64,000 nucleotides of DNA, from contig JAKAFP010000002.1 in the NCBI GenBank assembly GCA_021825925.1, positions 454,747-518,746 of the forward strand, written 5' to 3'. The notes below the pieces were generated by a model. It saw only the letters and a program-made list of their open reading frames with translations. It searched no databases and was not told where the DNA came from. The position numbers were made by a program, and so were the translations under genes. Source of the DNA: Chloroflexota bacterium. Its GTDB lineage: Bacteria; Chloroflexota; Anaerolineae; Anaerolineales; Anaerolineaceae. Shown here in pieces: positions 8,766 through 17,083 of this stretch (its first letter is position 1; the number at the start of each line of letters is the position of its first letter).

Positions 8766-11655
8766 AGTACTGCTTATGCAATTTTAAATATTCTTTCAAG
8801 AATTGGCCGGTGTAAGAATTCGGGACCTCACAGATCTCACGCGGGGTGCCGATGGCCAGCAGTTCGCCTCCGCGATCGCCACCTTCGGGGCCAAGGTCAA
8901 TCAGGGTATCGGCGACCTTGATGATATCGAGGTTGTGTTCAATGATCAACACCGAATTGCCGGCTTCGACCAGACGCTGCAGTACTTCGATCAGCATGTG
9001 CACATCCGCGGCATGCAGACCCACGGATGGCTCATCCAACACATAGAGAGTGCGGCCGGTAGCACGGCGACTGAGTTCCTTGGCCAGTTTGACACGCTGG
9101 GCTTCACCACCTGACAGGGTGGTGGCGGGCTGACCGATCTTGACGTATCCGAGACCCACTTCCTGCAAAGTCTTTAGTTTATTGTAAATGGCAGGGATGT
9201 TGGCAAACATTTCAAGACCATTTTCCACAGTGGTGTCAAGGATATCCGCAATGGATAGCCCTTTGAATTTAACCTGCAGCGTCTCACGATTGAACCGTGC
9301 GCCATGGCACACATCGCAGGGGACGTAAATGTCGGGGAGGAACTGCATTTCAATGCGCAGCTGCCCCTGTCCCTGGCAGGCCTCACAGCGTCCGCCATGT
9401 ACATTGAAAGAAAAGCGGCCGGATTTGTATCCGCGCATCTTACTCTCGGGTAGGCCGGCAAACAGGTTGCGCATTTCATCGAACATGCCGGTGTAAGTGC
9501 CAGGGTTTGAGCGCGGAGTGCGGCCGATGGGAGACTGGTCAATATTAATGACCTTGTCGAGATATTCCAGACCTTCGATCTTGTCGAAGGCGCCTGCCTG
9601 GGTGTGGGCACGGTTCAATTCGCGCGCCAGTACGTTGTAGAGAATATCCACCATGAGGGTGGACTTGCCTGAACCGGACACGCCAGTGATACACACAAAC
9701 TGTCCGAGCGGAATCTCAACAGTCAAATTCTTGAGGTTGTTTTCGCGCGCGCCGATGATCTTGAGCGATTTTCCATTGCGCGGATGCAGCTTCTTGGGCA
9801 TGGGCACCTGTTTACGCCCCGAGAGGTAAGCCCCGGTGATGCTTTTGTGATTGGCCAGGATATCAGCCACGGGTCCTTCCGCCACCACCTCACCGCCATG
9901 GATACCTGCCCCAGGTCCGAGATCGAGAATCCAGTCTGCTGAGCGCATGGTGTCTTCGTCATGTTCCACGACAAGCACGGTGTTTCCCTGATCGCGCAGC
10001 TTCTTTAGCGTCTCAAGCAGCTTGTCGTTATCGCGCGGATGCAAACCGATGGAGGGTTCATCCAACACATACAAAACACCCATCAGGCGTGAACCAATCT
10101 GGGTGGCTAAACGAATGCGCTGGGCTTCACCTCCAGAAAGAGAACCGGCTGAGCGGCTCAGGGTGAGGTAATCGAGCCCGACATTGACTAAAAAACCGAG
10201 GCGGGCGGTAATTTCTTTGAGGATGCGCTCGGCTACCACAGTGTCTCTTCCACTTAACGTTCCGGGTTTGGCAAGACTCTGGGCAAAATCAAGCGTTTTA
10301 TTAACCGGCCAGCGGGTGACTTCCACGATATTGGCATCCTGGATGGTCACAGCCAGCGCTTCAGGACGAAGCCTCTCACCCTTGCAGGTCGGGCATGGCC
10401 GGTCGCTCATGAACTCCGAGATCTTGTTGCGGATGTATTCGGACTGCGTTTCGCGGTAGCGGCGCTCGAGGTTGGGAATGATGCCCTCGAAGTTGGTTTG
10501 GAAGGTAGTCTTGCGGTCATTACGGCCATCCATGGTGATGGTGAGCTGTTCATTGCCGGTGCCGTAAAGAATGCGGTTGATGTTCTCCTGGCTGATGGTG
10601 CTGACAGGAGCGTCGAGATCAATTTTGTATTCCTTGGCGACGGCTTCCACCATCTGCCAGTAATAACCACCCTGTTCGCGGGGGCCGTTCCACTCGAGTG
10701 CAATGATGGCGCCCTCGTTGAACGAACGATCCAGATCAGGCATGAGGATATCCGGATCAATTTCAAGCCGGCTGCCGAGCCCCTGACAATCAGGGCAGGC
10801 GCCGTGGGGAGTGTTGAAGGAAAAGGTGCGCGGCTCAATTTCGGGGATGCTGATGCCGTGTTCAGGGCAGGCCAGATGCTCGGAATAGAAGAGATCCTCA
10901 GGCGGCTCGGCTGAAACATTTTGTACAGTCAGATAACCCTCGCCCACTTTAAGTCCGGTTTCCACCGAGTCAGTCAGGCGTGAACGGAAGGTACGCGCTT
11001 CTTCGCTATCCTCGGCGTGGGAGACCACCAGACGGTCCACCACGGCTTCGATGGTGTGAATCTTATAGCGGTCGAGTGTGACCTCCTCATCCAGGTTGTA
11101 GACCGTGCCATCCACTCTGACACGCACAAAACCGGCTTTGCGAACTTCATCAAAAACGGCCTGGTAGGTGCCTTTGCGGGCGCGGACAACCGGAGCCAAA
11201 ATCAGCAGCTTGGTACCTTCAGGCAGCGCCTCAATGCGATCCACCACTTCCTGGGCGGACTGTTTGACCACCACCTTGCCGCAGATCGGGCAGTGCGGTA
11301 CGCCAATACGGGCAAAGAGCAAACGCAGATAGTCATAGATCTCGGTGACCGTCCCAACCGTGGAACGCGGGTTGTGAGAAGTGGCTTTCTGGTCAATCGA
11401 AACAGCGGGCGAAAGTCCGTCAATATAATCCACATCAGGTTTTTCCATCTGCCCAAGGAACTGACGGGCGTAGGAAGAAAGCGATTCCACGTAACGGCGC
11501 TGGCCTTCCGCAAAAATGGTATCAAAGGCGAGCGAGCTTTTACCAGATCCGGAAAGACCGGTGATGACCACCAGCTTGTCGCGGGGAATTTCCACGGTGA
11601 TGTTCTTGAGATTGTGAGCTCGAGCGCCCACCACACGAATTGAGTTTTGAGTCAT
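8764..11655 (-). CDS. uvrA: Excinuclease ABC subunit A
   Basis: DNA-damage recognition ATPase of nucleotide excision repair, acting with UvrB and UvrC. At 963 residues it is full length. Both ABC modules are intact: Walker A motifs GLSGSGKSS and GVSGSGKST, signature motifs [12 protein letters not shown] and [12 protein letters not shown], and zinc-binding cysteine pairs (CPIC, CPTC, CEAC, CDVC). The ATG at 11655 begins [18 protein letters not shown], the normal UvrA N-terminus. It is a single-gene unit; uvrB and uvrC are not in the window. Confidence 0.98.
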   Translation of the reverse strand: MTQNSIRVVGARAHNLKNITVEIPRDKLVVITGLSGSGKSSLAFDTIFAEGQRRYVESLSSYARQFLGQMEKPDVDYIDGLSPAVSIDQKATSHNPRSTVGTVTEIYDYLRLLFARIGVPHCPICGKVVVKQSAQEVVDRIEALPEGTKLLILAPVVRARKGTYQAVFDEVRKAGFVRVRVDGTVYNLDEEVTLDRYKIHTIEAVVDRLVVSHAEDSEEARTFRSRLTDSVETGLKVGEGYLTVQNVSAEPPEDLFYSEHLACPEHGISIPEIEPRTFSFNTPHGACPDCQGLGSRLEIDPDILMPDLDRSFNEGAIIALEWNGPREQGGYYWQMVEAVAKEYKIDLDAPVSTISQENINRILYGTGNEQLTITMDGRNDRKTTFQTNFEGIIPNLERRYRETQSEYIRNKISEFMSDRPCPTCKGERLRPEALAVTIQDANIVEVTRWPVNKTLDFAQSLAKPGTLSGRDTVVAERILKEITARLGFLVNVGLDYLTLSRSAGSLSGGEAQRIRLATQIGSRLMGVLYVLDEPSIGLHPRDNDKLLETLKKLRDQGNTVLVVEHDEDTMRSADWILDLGPGAGIHGGEVVAEGPVADILANHKSITGAYLSGRKQVPMPKKLHPRNGKSLKIIGARENNLKNLTVEIPLGQFVCITGVSGSGKSTLMVDILYNVLARELNRAHTQAGAFDKIEGLEYLDKVINIDQSPIGRTPRSNPGTYTGMFDEMRNLFAGLPESKMRGYKSGRFSFNVHGGRCEACQGQGQLRIEMQFLPDIYVPCDVCHGARFNRETLQVKFKGLSIADILDTTVENGLEMFANIPAIYNKLKTLQEVGLGYVKIGQPATTLSGGEAQRVKLAKELSRRATGRTLYVLDEPSVGLHAADVHMLIEVLQRLVEAGNSVLIIEHNLDIIKVADTLIDLGPEGGDRGGELLAIGTPREICEVPNSYTGQFLKEYLKLHKQY

Positions 11656-12099
11656 AGTCTATCCATTAGAATTTATTTTCTATACCGTTATTGTACCACA
11701 CGGCAACCTGTAATTATAGAGGGAAATGCAGGGATTGGGGATTAGTGAACAGGAAAACCTTATACCAGTAATCAGTAATCAGTAATCAGTAATCAGTAAT
11801 CAGTAATCAGTAATCAGGAAAACCCGAAATAATATCTGGATTCGTTTTTGTTTCGAGAGAGAATTGAAAACGAATGAAACGAATTCGGTAAAAAAATAGC
11901 TCCAAACCAAACTATAGATCTATTCGCCTTCAACACACTTGATTCGTTTATATAAAAACAATAAAAATCAATTCGACTAAAACGACTCGCGACAGCGATA
12001 CGAAATTTTATTTCCTGTAAACTATATTAGAATATTTTTTCTATTATATGAAATTTATCCCCAATGTCAATATGATAAACACAAATAGTATAAGCTAGA
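11656..12099. other. Gene-free AT-rich interval with heptamer repeat
   Basis: About 440 bases without a convincing gene. It holds the CAGTAAT repeat at 11766 and an inverted repeat TTCGTTTT/AAAACGAA (11841-11848, 11867-11874). The remainder is AT-rich with scattered TTCG/CGAA words. No promoter or known RNA was recognised. Confidence 0.6.
11766..11817. repeat. Tandem 7-bp repeat, (CAGTAAT)x7
   Basis: Seven perfect consecutive copies of CAGTAAT (11766-11814) plus CAG. It has the same unit length as the repeats at 16836, 18075, 27934 and 37855. Confidence 0.95.
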
Positions 12100-12825
12100 T
12101 CATTCTTCAAAGAGATATTTAAAGTAGCGGTCCGGATGATCAAGAAAATCACGGGTAACGCGGTAATGCTCCGTCTCTTGAACCGTGACTTGTGAAATTT
12201 CATCGCCATCGAGGCTGAGAATGACAGAATGCGGGTAGCTCAGCAAAATGGGTGAATGAGAAGCAATGATGAACTGAGCCTTACCTGAAGCCTCAAGTTG
12301 ATGGATCAAAGCCAGAAAGGACAGCTGGCGATTGGGTGACAGGGCGGCCTCTGGTTCATCGAGGATGTAGATGCCGCGATTAAAATGGTTGACAAAGAGA
12401 GAGAGAAAAGATTCGCCGTGGGATTGATGGTGCAGCGACTTGCCACCGTACCCCTGAAGAATGGAAGAATCCTCCGCGGCAATCTCGTCAATATATGTCG
12501 CAAAGTTGTAGAAACTCTCAGCACGCATGAAGAATCCATTGGTGACCTTGGGCATCCAAGACAAACGCAATGCGGAGGCCAGGTCAGATTCATCGTCGGA
12601 GCTTGAATAACTGTGGTTGCGGTTTCCACCGGAGTGATTGAATCCGCAGCCTGAGGCGATCGCTTCAAGGATGGTGGATTTTCCCGATCCATTCTCTCCG
12701 ACAAAGAAAGTGACGTTTGAAGAAAAATCCAGGTTCAACCCTTGTGAAAGGATGGGGATCGAAAACGGGAATTTACCGGGGTTCACCATCTCAGGATTGG
12801 TTCTGATGCTTTTCAAAAAAGTCAT
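12100..12825 (-). CDS. AAA family ATPase (SMC/ABC-like, COG3910 type)
   Basis: A 241-residue stand-alone P-loop ATPase. Walker A GENGSGKST lies near residues 43-51. Walker B with the catalytic glutamate appears as YILDEPEAALSP, followed by the H-loop ASHSP. There is no coiled-coil arm, so it belongs to the short predicted ATPases rather than to RecF/SMC proteins. The ATG follows GGAG. It lies alone between a repeat-rich gap and an unknown gene, with no nuclease or toxin partner, so a role in defence cannot be claimed. The cellular role is unknown. Confidence 0.85.
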   Translation of the reverse strand: MTFLKSIRTNPEMVNPGKFPFSIPILSQGLNLDFSSNVTFFVGENGSGKSTILEAIASGCGFNHSGGNRNHSYSSSDDESDLASALRLSWMPKVTNGFFMRAESFYNFATYIDEIAAEDSSILQGYGGKSLHHQSHGESFLSLFVNHFNRGIYILDEPEAALSPNRQLSFLALIHQLEASGKAQFIIASHSPILLSYPHSVILSLDGDEISQVTVQETEHYRVTRDFLDHPDRYFKYLFEE

Positions 12826-12977
12826 TTAGACTCCATCATTGATGTTTAGTAACTTTTTTAGAATTTTTATTCTACTGATTGATTATAAACCCATGCGCCA
12901 AATGTTACAGGTAAAGTTGTAAAATCTAGATATAGATTGATCAGGCATTCAGTTTAACCAGAATAATTGGAGGAAAA

Positions 12978-13295
12978 ATGATCAACGTCTATATCAACCA
13001 CCCCAATCCACATATTACGATCCATCAAAATTCAGACTGCGGATTGATCCATGCGCACAAGAGTGCAGCGGAATCGCGAACAGTGAAACTACTAATCTCC
13101 AATCTGTCTCAGGAATTGGAAAAGTTTATTGAAGGCGAGTACAAATTCAATGCCACCAAGGAGTTCAATGACATGTGGCTTGAAATCTCACTTGGTGATC
13201 TGGCCTTTGAGATCGCGGTGGTGTTGTTTATTGTCGCCCAGCTTGGAAAAAGCTACAAACAATTCAAAGGTATGTCCCCTTCGATTCACTGCTGA
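12978..13295 (+). CDS. Hypothetical protein, 105 residues
   Basis: A small soluble protein, not assigned to a family. The ATG at 12978 has a strong ribosome-binding site (GGAGG, five bases upstream), which argues for real expression. The N-terminus (YINHPNPHITIHQN) looks like a short beta-rich segment, followed by an amphipathic helix with ELEKFIEGEY. It sits between the AAA ATPase (divergent) and a REP-type transposase, in an accessory region. No signal peptide or clear transmembrane helix is seen, although residues about 76-90 are hydrophobic. Confidence 0.65.
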   Translation: MINVYINHPNPHITIHQNSDCGLIHAHKSAAESRTVKLLISNLSQELEKFIEGEYKFNATKEFNDMWLEISLGDLAFEIAVVLFIVAQLGKSYKQFKGMSPSIHC

Positions 13296-13361
13296 TACAA
13301 GCCAATTTTATAATTAGCATTATCTAGGTGGCAGAACTCAGGGCTATTAAGGGGAGAAAAA

Positions 13362-13979
13362 TTGGATTCCAACAAGAGCAACTTTTTTCCAACGAGACGT
13401 TCAATCCGTTACCGAGGATATGATTATTCTTCAGCAGGTGTCTATTTTGTCACGCTTGTTACGCACAAGTGGGAACATTTATTTGGTAAGATTGAAAAAG
13501 GGGTGATGAGGTTGAATGATTATGGGGTGATTGTGAAAGAGGAATGGTTCAAGACCCAAGATCTTAGGCCAAATATTGAGCTTAATGAAGATGAATTTGT
13601 GGTGATGCCCAACCATATTCATGGAATTATTTGGATTGTTGATCAGATTGACAATCATGTATTTGCGAATCAAAACATGGACACTCAAGAATATCGAGGT
13701 GGTACGGGCGACCTGCAGGTCGCCCGTACAAGATCTTCGAATTTGGTTAGACCAAAAGGACCGGTTTCAAATTCGATAGGTGCGATAATAGCAGGATTTA
13801 AGGCGTCTGCAACAAAGCGAATCAATTCTCTGCGGGGAACTTATGGCAAGAAGATATGGCTGCGGAATTACTATGAGCATATCATCGAAACTGAAAAAGA
13901 ATATTTCAATATTTCAAATTACATCCATGACAACCCTGAAAATTGGGGAGAGAAGGATGAATACTTTTCGCTAAGATAA
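13362..13979 (+). CDS. REP-associated (Y1/HUH) transposase
   Basis: A 205-residue tyrosine transposase of the IS200/REP-associated type. The HUH metal motif is in MPNHIHGIIW and the catalytic-tyrosine region is in SNYIHDNPENW. The start is a TTG at 13362 with AAGGGGAG a few bases upstream; no better ATG exists. A 28-bp perfect palindrome (13702-13729) lies inside the coding region and is translated in frame as part of the GGTGDLQVART segment. It sits between the HUH and tyrosine motifs, where length is tolerated. A truncated second copy follows at 14036. Such proteins usually process REP palindromes rather than move themselves. Confidence 0.88.
   Translation: MDSNKSNFFPTRRSIRYRGYDYSSAGVYFVTLVTHKWEHLFGKIEKGVMRLNDYGVIVKEEWFKTQDLRPNIELNEDEFVVMPNHIHGIIWIVDQIDNHVFANQNMDTQEYRGGTGDLQVARTRSSNLVRPKGPVSNSIGAIIAGFKASATKRINSLRGTYGKKIWLRNYYEHIIETEKEYFNISNYIHDNPENWGEKDEYFSLR
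13702..13729. repeat. 28-bp palindrome, copy 1 (inside transposase gene)
   Basis: Perfect palindrome centred on CTGCAG, with half-site GTACGGGCGACCTG. It is the first of three copies at about 330-bp spacing, and it is in frame within the transposase. Confidence 0.95.
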
Positions 13980-14035
13980 TTAATAGACTGAAACAACAAG
14001 CAAAATTATAAGTTCGGCAAGCCGTCATCATGATG

Positions 14036-14063
14036 GTACGGGCGATCTGCAGGTCGCCCGTAC
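14036..14063. repeat. 28-bp palindrome, copy 2
   Basis: Same element with one mismatch in the left half (GGCGATCTG instead of GGCGACCTG). It marks the start of the duplicated transposase 3' part. Confidence 0.95.
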
Positions 14064-14313
14064 AAGATCTTCGAGTTTGATTAGACCAAAAGGACCGGTT
14101 TCAAATTCGATAGGTGCAATAATAGCAGGATTTAAGGCTTCTGCAACAAAAAGAATCAATATTCTACGGGGAACTTACGGCAAGAAAATCTGGCTACGGA
14201 ACTATTATGAGAATATCATCGAGGCTGAAAAAGAATATATTAATATTTCAAATTACATCCACGACAACCCTGAATATTGGGGAGAGAAGGACGAATTCTT
14301 TTCGCTCAGATAG
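14064..14313 (+). pseudogene. Truncated duplicate of the REP-type transposase (C-terminal part)
   Basis: About 250 bases closely repeating the 3' part of the gene at 13362, from just after the palindrome to the stop codon. They encode the tyrosine-bearing C-terminus (SNYIHDNPEYW). The HUH half is absent, so the copy cannot be active alone. Differences from copy 1 are scattered and mostly silent or conservative, suggesting an older duplication that kept its frame. The region from 13980 to 14453 otherwise has only the palindromes. Confidence 0.85.
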
Positions 14314-14363
14314 ATGGTTGAAGCAACCAACAAAAAAATTCACTGCAATCGGTTATCATGGTG

Positions 14364-14391
14364 GTACGGGCGACCTGCAGGTCGCCCGTAC
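14364..14391. repeat. 28-bp palindrome, copy 3
   Basis: Perfect copy of the palindrome, 328 bases after copy 2. It is followed by only a few bases of transposase-like sequence (ACAAGATC) before the similarity ends. Confidence 0.95.
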
Positions 14392-14453
14392 AAGATCATC
14401 TATCTCAATTTAAATTTGATACGGGGGAACTCATTCAATATGTAACAAAACAA

Positions 14454-14975
14454 TTATCCGATAAAGGTAAGGAACCCATCACTTTTTTGCGGGTCAACCT
14501 TGGAAAAGACGCGCATGTTCTGTTTCTGAACCGCATCCATGATGGGAGTGGGCGAAAAGTTGGTCAAGAGTAACAGATAACGGCCAGGAGATAATTGCGC
14601 GATGAGTTGGTTGACCCTGCCGAGCGGAACCTCACCGTGTTCCAAAAGTTCAGTTCCATTCACCAAGAACTGTGGCTCACCGGTTATCCAATCGGGATCT
14701 TCAATGGTACACGGTATCTCGATACTTTTTATTTGTTCAGACTCTGCGAGCAGCTCAGGCTGGCCCACATGGCGGCGCAGGGTGTTGACCAGTTTCGCCG
14801 CATCCATGCCGCCCACCTGGGCGACTTTTTCAATGGTCGCCAGCGACCCAACCGTCCGTCGGAGGATCGGGTTTTTTAGACTCTTGAAGGGTGGTGAGAT
14901 GTTCATGATCTGCACCTCCAGATCGGGATAGGCAACCAAAACATCCAGTAATTTGCTCGAACCAAAAATTTCCAT
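14454..14975 (-). CDS. DUF1858 / DUF2249 domain protein
   Basis: A 173-residue cytosolic protein. Residues about 1-72 resemble the helical DUF1858 domain (LLDVLVAYPDLEVQI). Residues about 85-160 resemble DUF2249 (SPGRYLLLLTNFSPTPIMDA), a small alpha/beta domain found beside redox and nitric-oxide genes. The ATG follows GAGGAG. It is 18 bases downstream of the DUF438-hemerythrin-PAS gene and shares its operon, a pairing often seen in anaerobes and thought to concern redox or iron-sulfur stress. The biochemical function is unknown. Confidence 0.75.
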   Translation of the reverse strand: MEIFGSSKLLDVLVAYPDLEVQIMNISPPFKSLKNPILRRTVGSLATIEKVAQVGGMDAAKLVNTLRRHVGQPELLAESEQIKSIEIPCTIEDPDWITGEPQFLVNGTELLEHGEVPLGRVNQLIAQLSPGRYLLLLTNFSPTPIMDAVQKQNMRVFSKVDPQKSDGFLTFIG

Positions 14976-14993
14976 ATCAAACTCCTCGTTCGC

Positions 14994-16244
14994 TCAATTT
15001 GACGGGACGGCATCATATTCAAGAAGACGTCGCTCGCCTTCCAAGGCACGAAGTTCGGTCAGATCCTGGGTGACCTCGAGCGTGCCAAGGTAAGCCCCTT
15101 TAGGATTGCGCACGGCGTAATAACAGATGTAAATGAACCTGCCACCCATGTTGATCCAAAAAGCCGCTTTTTCCTGGATACCGTCTTTGAAATCCTTGAC
15201 GATCTTGTTGACAATATGCACGCTCTTGGGCGGATGGCAGTACTGAACTTTACGTCCAAGGATGGCGCGCGAACGATCAAAGATGCGGTTACGGCCGGGT
15301 GTAAAGTATCTGACGGTGTCATCAGCATCCACGAAGGTCATGTCAAATGGCAATGTGCTGAAAACTGAAATCAATTCGTCCAGACTGAAATTGCCGGTGG
15401 GCATCTGCACCCGACCCCCGGCGGCCGCCGGCTTTTTCATTTCTTCCTTAACGCCCCCTTCAGGGACCCAATCAAACTGGGGAGCATAGATGCAGTACCC
15501 ATATTCATCGCTTTGGGTGTAGATCTCGTACCAATCCTGCTCAGTCAGAAGATCCAGCGCGGTTGGGAACATGATCTTTTCTTCCTTGTAGATCATGTCA
15601 TCCACTGCCTCAAGAGCTGGAAGGATGGTAAAGGAACTGAAGGCTTTTGCTTCCGAGGCGCTGATCGAAGTGATCTGTTCAAGCGCTGCCAGGGTCTCGC
15701 GCAAGGTTTTGCGAACCTCGTCGTGCTTGCCCCACATCACAAGTGGCGGTCCGGGAAGCTGATTCTTTTCAAAATAGGGAAAAAGCAGGTTTTCTTTGCG
15801 GCGGTAGTGTTTATCCACATCCATCAAGGTGTTCAACTGTTGTTGAACTGTCTGCATTAATTCGGTGACATCCTCTTCATCCGATTTTTGGTTGATCTTT
15901 TCAAGCAAAACCCTGATGGCACCGGTGGTTTTTGCCAGTTCACGGTTTTCCTGTACAAATGTATGCACGGGGTGCCCCGGCAGTGTTTCTGGCGTTTCCT
16001 GTAGATCAAGATGTTTTTTCAGCACACGGGTATGGGTATCACACAGCTCCTGGATGCGTTCGGCGGTAATGCCCTCTTTGACCAACTGCACTTCCATCAT
16101 AAAAACATCGCTGTAATCGGCTTCATCCAGCATGGTTTCGAGCTGAAGTTTCACCCGCTCTTCAGTCACACCGGCATCCAACTGACGGATGAGGTTTTTC
16201 ATAATGTCCACTCTTTGTTGACGATTGTTGATCACTTCGCTCAT
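14994..16244 (-). CDS. DUF438 - hemerythrin - PAS protein
   Basis: A 416-residue three-part cytosolic protein. Residues about 15-90 are DUF438. Residues about 95-245 form a hemerythrin-like four-helix bundle with candidate di-iron ligands in HPVHTF, HYRRKENLLFPYFE, WGKHDE and KEEKIMFP. Residues about 280-405 form a PAS domain (FVDADDTVRYFTPG). The combination suggests sensing of oxygen, nitric oxide or redox state. The ATG follows GAGGAA. A perfect 9-3-9 inverted repeat lies 32 bases upstream. It is the first gene of a two-gene operon, divergent from the tandem riboswitch locus. Confidence 0.88.
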   Translation of the reverse strand: MSEVINNRQQRVDIMKNLIRQLDAGVTEERVKLQLETMLDEADYSDVFMMEVQLVKEGITAERIQELCDTHTRVLKKHLDLQETPETLPGHPVHTFVQENRELAKTTGAIRVLLEKINQKSDEEDVTELMQTVQQQLNTLMDVDKHYRRKENLLFPYFEKNQLPGPPLVMWGKHDEVRKTLRETLAALEQITSISASEAKAFSSFTILPALEAVDDMIYKEEKIMFPTALDLLTEQDWYEIYTQSDEYGYCIYAPQFDWVPEGGVKEEMKKPAAAGGRVQMPTGNFSLDELISVFSTLPFDMTFVDADDTVRYFTPGRNRIFDRSRAILGRKVQYCHPPKSVHIVNKIVKDFKDGIQEKAAFWINMGGRFIYICYYAVRNPKGAYLGTLEVTQDLTELRALEGERRLLEYDAVPSN

Positions 16245-16275
16245 GGCAAATTCCTCTTTTCATTTATTGTTGTGC

Positions 16276-16296
16276 CTAATTAATGAAATTAATTAG
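16276..16296. promoter_or_regulatory. Perfect 9-3-9 inverted repeat upstream of the DUF438 gene
   Basis: CTAATTAAT-GAA-ATTAATTAG, ending 32 bases before the start codon on the minus strand. Its position fits an operator overlapping or next to the promoter. The binding protein is unknown; the sequence does not fit an FNR or CRP consensus. Confidence 0.5.
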
Positions 16297-16411
16297 ATAA
16301 TTTTCATCTTTATTGTATAATTACGAATGGATTCTTGATACGACTTTTGTCTCTTCTCAAGAATCATTTATCTACCCGAAATTAAATCCGCATAAATAAT
16401 CTAATGTTCTA

Positions 16412-16441
16412 TTGATTTTCTAAATCAAGGCGTGGTATTGT
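16412..16441 (+). promoter_or_regulatory. Predicted promoter of the tandem riboswitch RNA
   Basis: TTGATT (16412-16417), an 18-base spacer and TATTGT (16436-16441) place the transcript start near 16448, at the edge of the first aptamer. A 7-3-7 dyad (16412-16428) overlaps the -35 element. Both hexamers are imperfect. Confidence 0.4.
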
Positions 16442-16445
16442 CTAG

Positions 16446-16532
16446 TCAAGAGCAAAACCTAACGAAAGTAGGTGACGCAAAGTCAGGGGTCTAAAATCAA
16501 GCAATTGATCATGACCGCCCGACTGCCTTTGA
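16446..16532 (+). ncRNA. Cyclic di-GMP class I (GEMM-I) aptamer 1
   Basis: It follows the GEMM-I core order: GCAAAACC (16452), a short stem capped by a GAAA tetraloop, GACGCAAAGTC (16474), GTCTAAAA, a GCAA-capped second stem and GACTGCC (16521). Aligned to the Vibrio Vc2 aptamer, the ligand-contact positions are kept: G20 (16452), the intercalating A47 in GCAAAG, and C92 (16526). TCAAG and TTTGA (16528-16532) can close the P1 stem. G20 favours cyclic di-GMP over cyclic AMP-GMP. Confidence 0.88.
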
Positions 16533-16533
16533 A

Positions 16534-16612
16534 AGGCGAAACCGGTGAAAACCGGCGGTGCAAAGCCAAAGGGTCTAAAGTCTGAACAAGACCAAGACAA
16601 CCGAGCTGCCTG
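16534..16612 (+). ncRNA. Cyclic di-GMP class I (GEMM-I) aptamer 2
   Basis: AGGCGAAACC, a CCGGT-GAAA-ACCGG stem, GGTGCAAAGCC, GGTCTAAAG and CCGAGCTGCC follow the GEMM-I order, beginning two bases after aptamer 1. G20 (16536), A47 and C92 (16609) are kept. The P1 stem is weak (AGG/CCT), and GCCTTT/AAAGGC across the junction with aptamer 1 could compete with it. A separate hairpin, GTAG...CTAC with CTGATC/GATCAG (16624-16650), lies between aptamers 2 and 3. Confidence 0.8.
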
Positions 16613-16692
16613 CACGAGGAGCATGTAGACTGATCCCGATCAGAGCTACGCAGCCAGAACAAATAATTAGATTTATTTCTTAATTACTGGCG

Positions 16693-16787
16693 CACTCCAA
16701 GCAAGAAAAGCAAACCTGGTCAAAACCAGGGACGCAAAGCCAAGGATCTAAAACCCAAAAGGTCATGACCGCCTGGTTGCCAAAGTG
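16693..16787 (+). ncRNA. Cyclic di-GMP class I (GEMM-I) aptamer 3
   Basis: GCAAACC (16710), a perfect CCTGGT/ACCAGG stem, GGGACGCAAAGCC, GATCTAAAA and ACCGCCTGGTTGCC give the closest match of the three to the Vc2 core. G20 (16710), A47 and C92 (16780) are kept. The first stem is capped by CAAA rather than a GNRA loop, so tetraloop docking may be weaker. CACT/AGTG (16693, 16784) may close P1. A strong terminator starts four bases downstream. Confidence 0.88.
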
Positions 16788-16790
16788 AAT

Positions 16791-16829
16791 AACCGCCTCT
16801 TCTCCATCCGAAGAAGGGGCGGTTCTTTT
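16791..16829 (+). terminator. Rho-independent terminator after the three aptamers
   Basis: A 13-bp stem (AACCGCC...GGCGGTT, with inner CTTCT/AGAAG and one G-T pair), an eight-base loop and TTCTTTTA. Its place right after aptamer 3 makes it the likely expression platform, or the end of a short RNA. Confidence 0.9.
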
Positions 16830-16835
16830 AGTATA

Positions 16836-16961
16836 GTGATTCGTGATTCGTGATTCGTGATTCGTGATTCGTGATTCGTGATTCGTGATTCGTGATTCGT
16901 GATTCGTGATTCGTGATTCGTGATTCGTGATTCGTGATTCGTGATTCGTGATTCGTGATTC
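16836..16961. repeat. Tandem 7-bp repeat, (GTGATTC)x18
   Basis: Eighteen perfect consecutive copies, 126 bases, between the riboswitch terminator and ldh. Degenerate heptamers of the type ACGGTTT/ACAGTTC continue from about 16981 to 17031. Confidence 0.98.
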
Positions 16962-17031
16962 GGTAAATATTATAAAATATTTCGGCTTACGGTTTACAGT
17001 TCACGGTTTTCAGTTCACGGTTTACGATTCG

Positions 17032-17060
17032 TTGAATTTATATTATAATTATGATATAAA
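17032..17060 (+). promoter_or_regulatory. Predicted ldh promoter
   Basis: TTGAAT (17032-17037), a 17-base spacer and TATAAA (17055-17060), with the transcript start near 17067. If active, ldh does not depend on read-through from the riboswitch region. Confidence 0.55.
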
Positions 17061-17083
17061 TTGTCTATATTTTGGAGGACATG

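Noticed and set aside
14454..14573. Plus-strand reading frame downstream of palindrome 3 as a transposase continuation
   Set aside because: Similarity to the transposase stops within about 10 bases of the palindrome, and the stretch is antisense to the DUF1858/DUF2249 gene.
16412..16428. FNR box (TTGAT...ATCAA)
   Set aside because: The half-sites are seven bases apart instead of four.
16836..16961. CRISPR array
   Set aside because: The 7-bp units are contiguous with no spacers. No cas genes are in the window.
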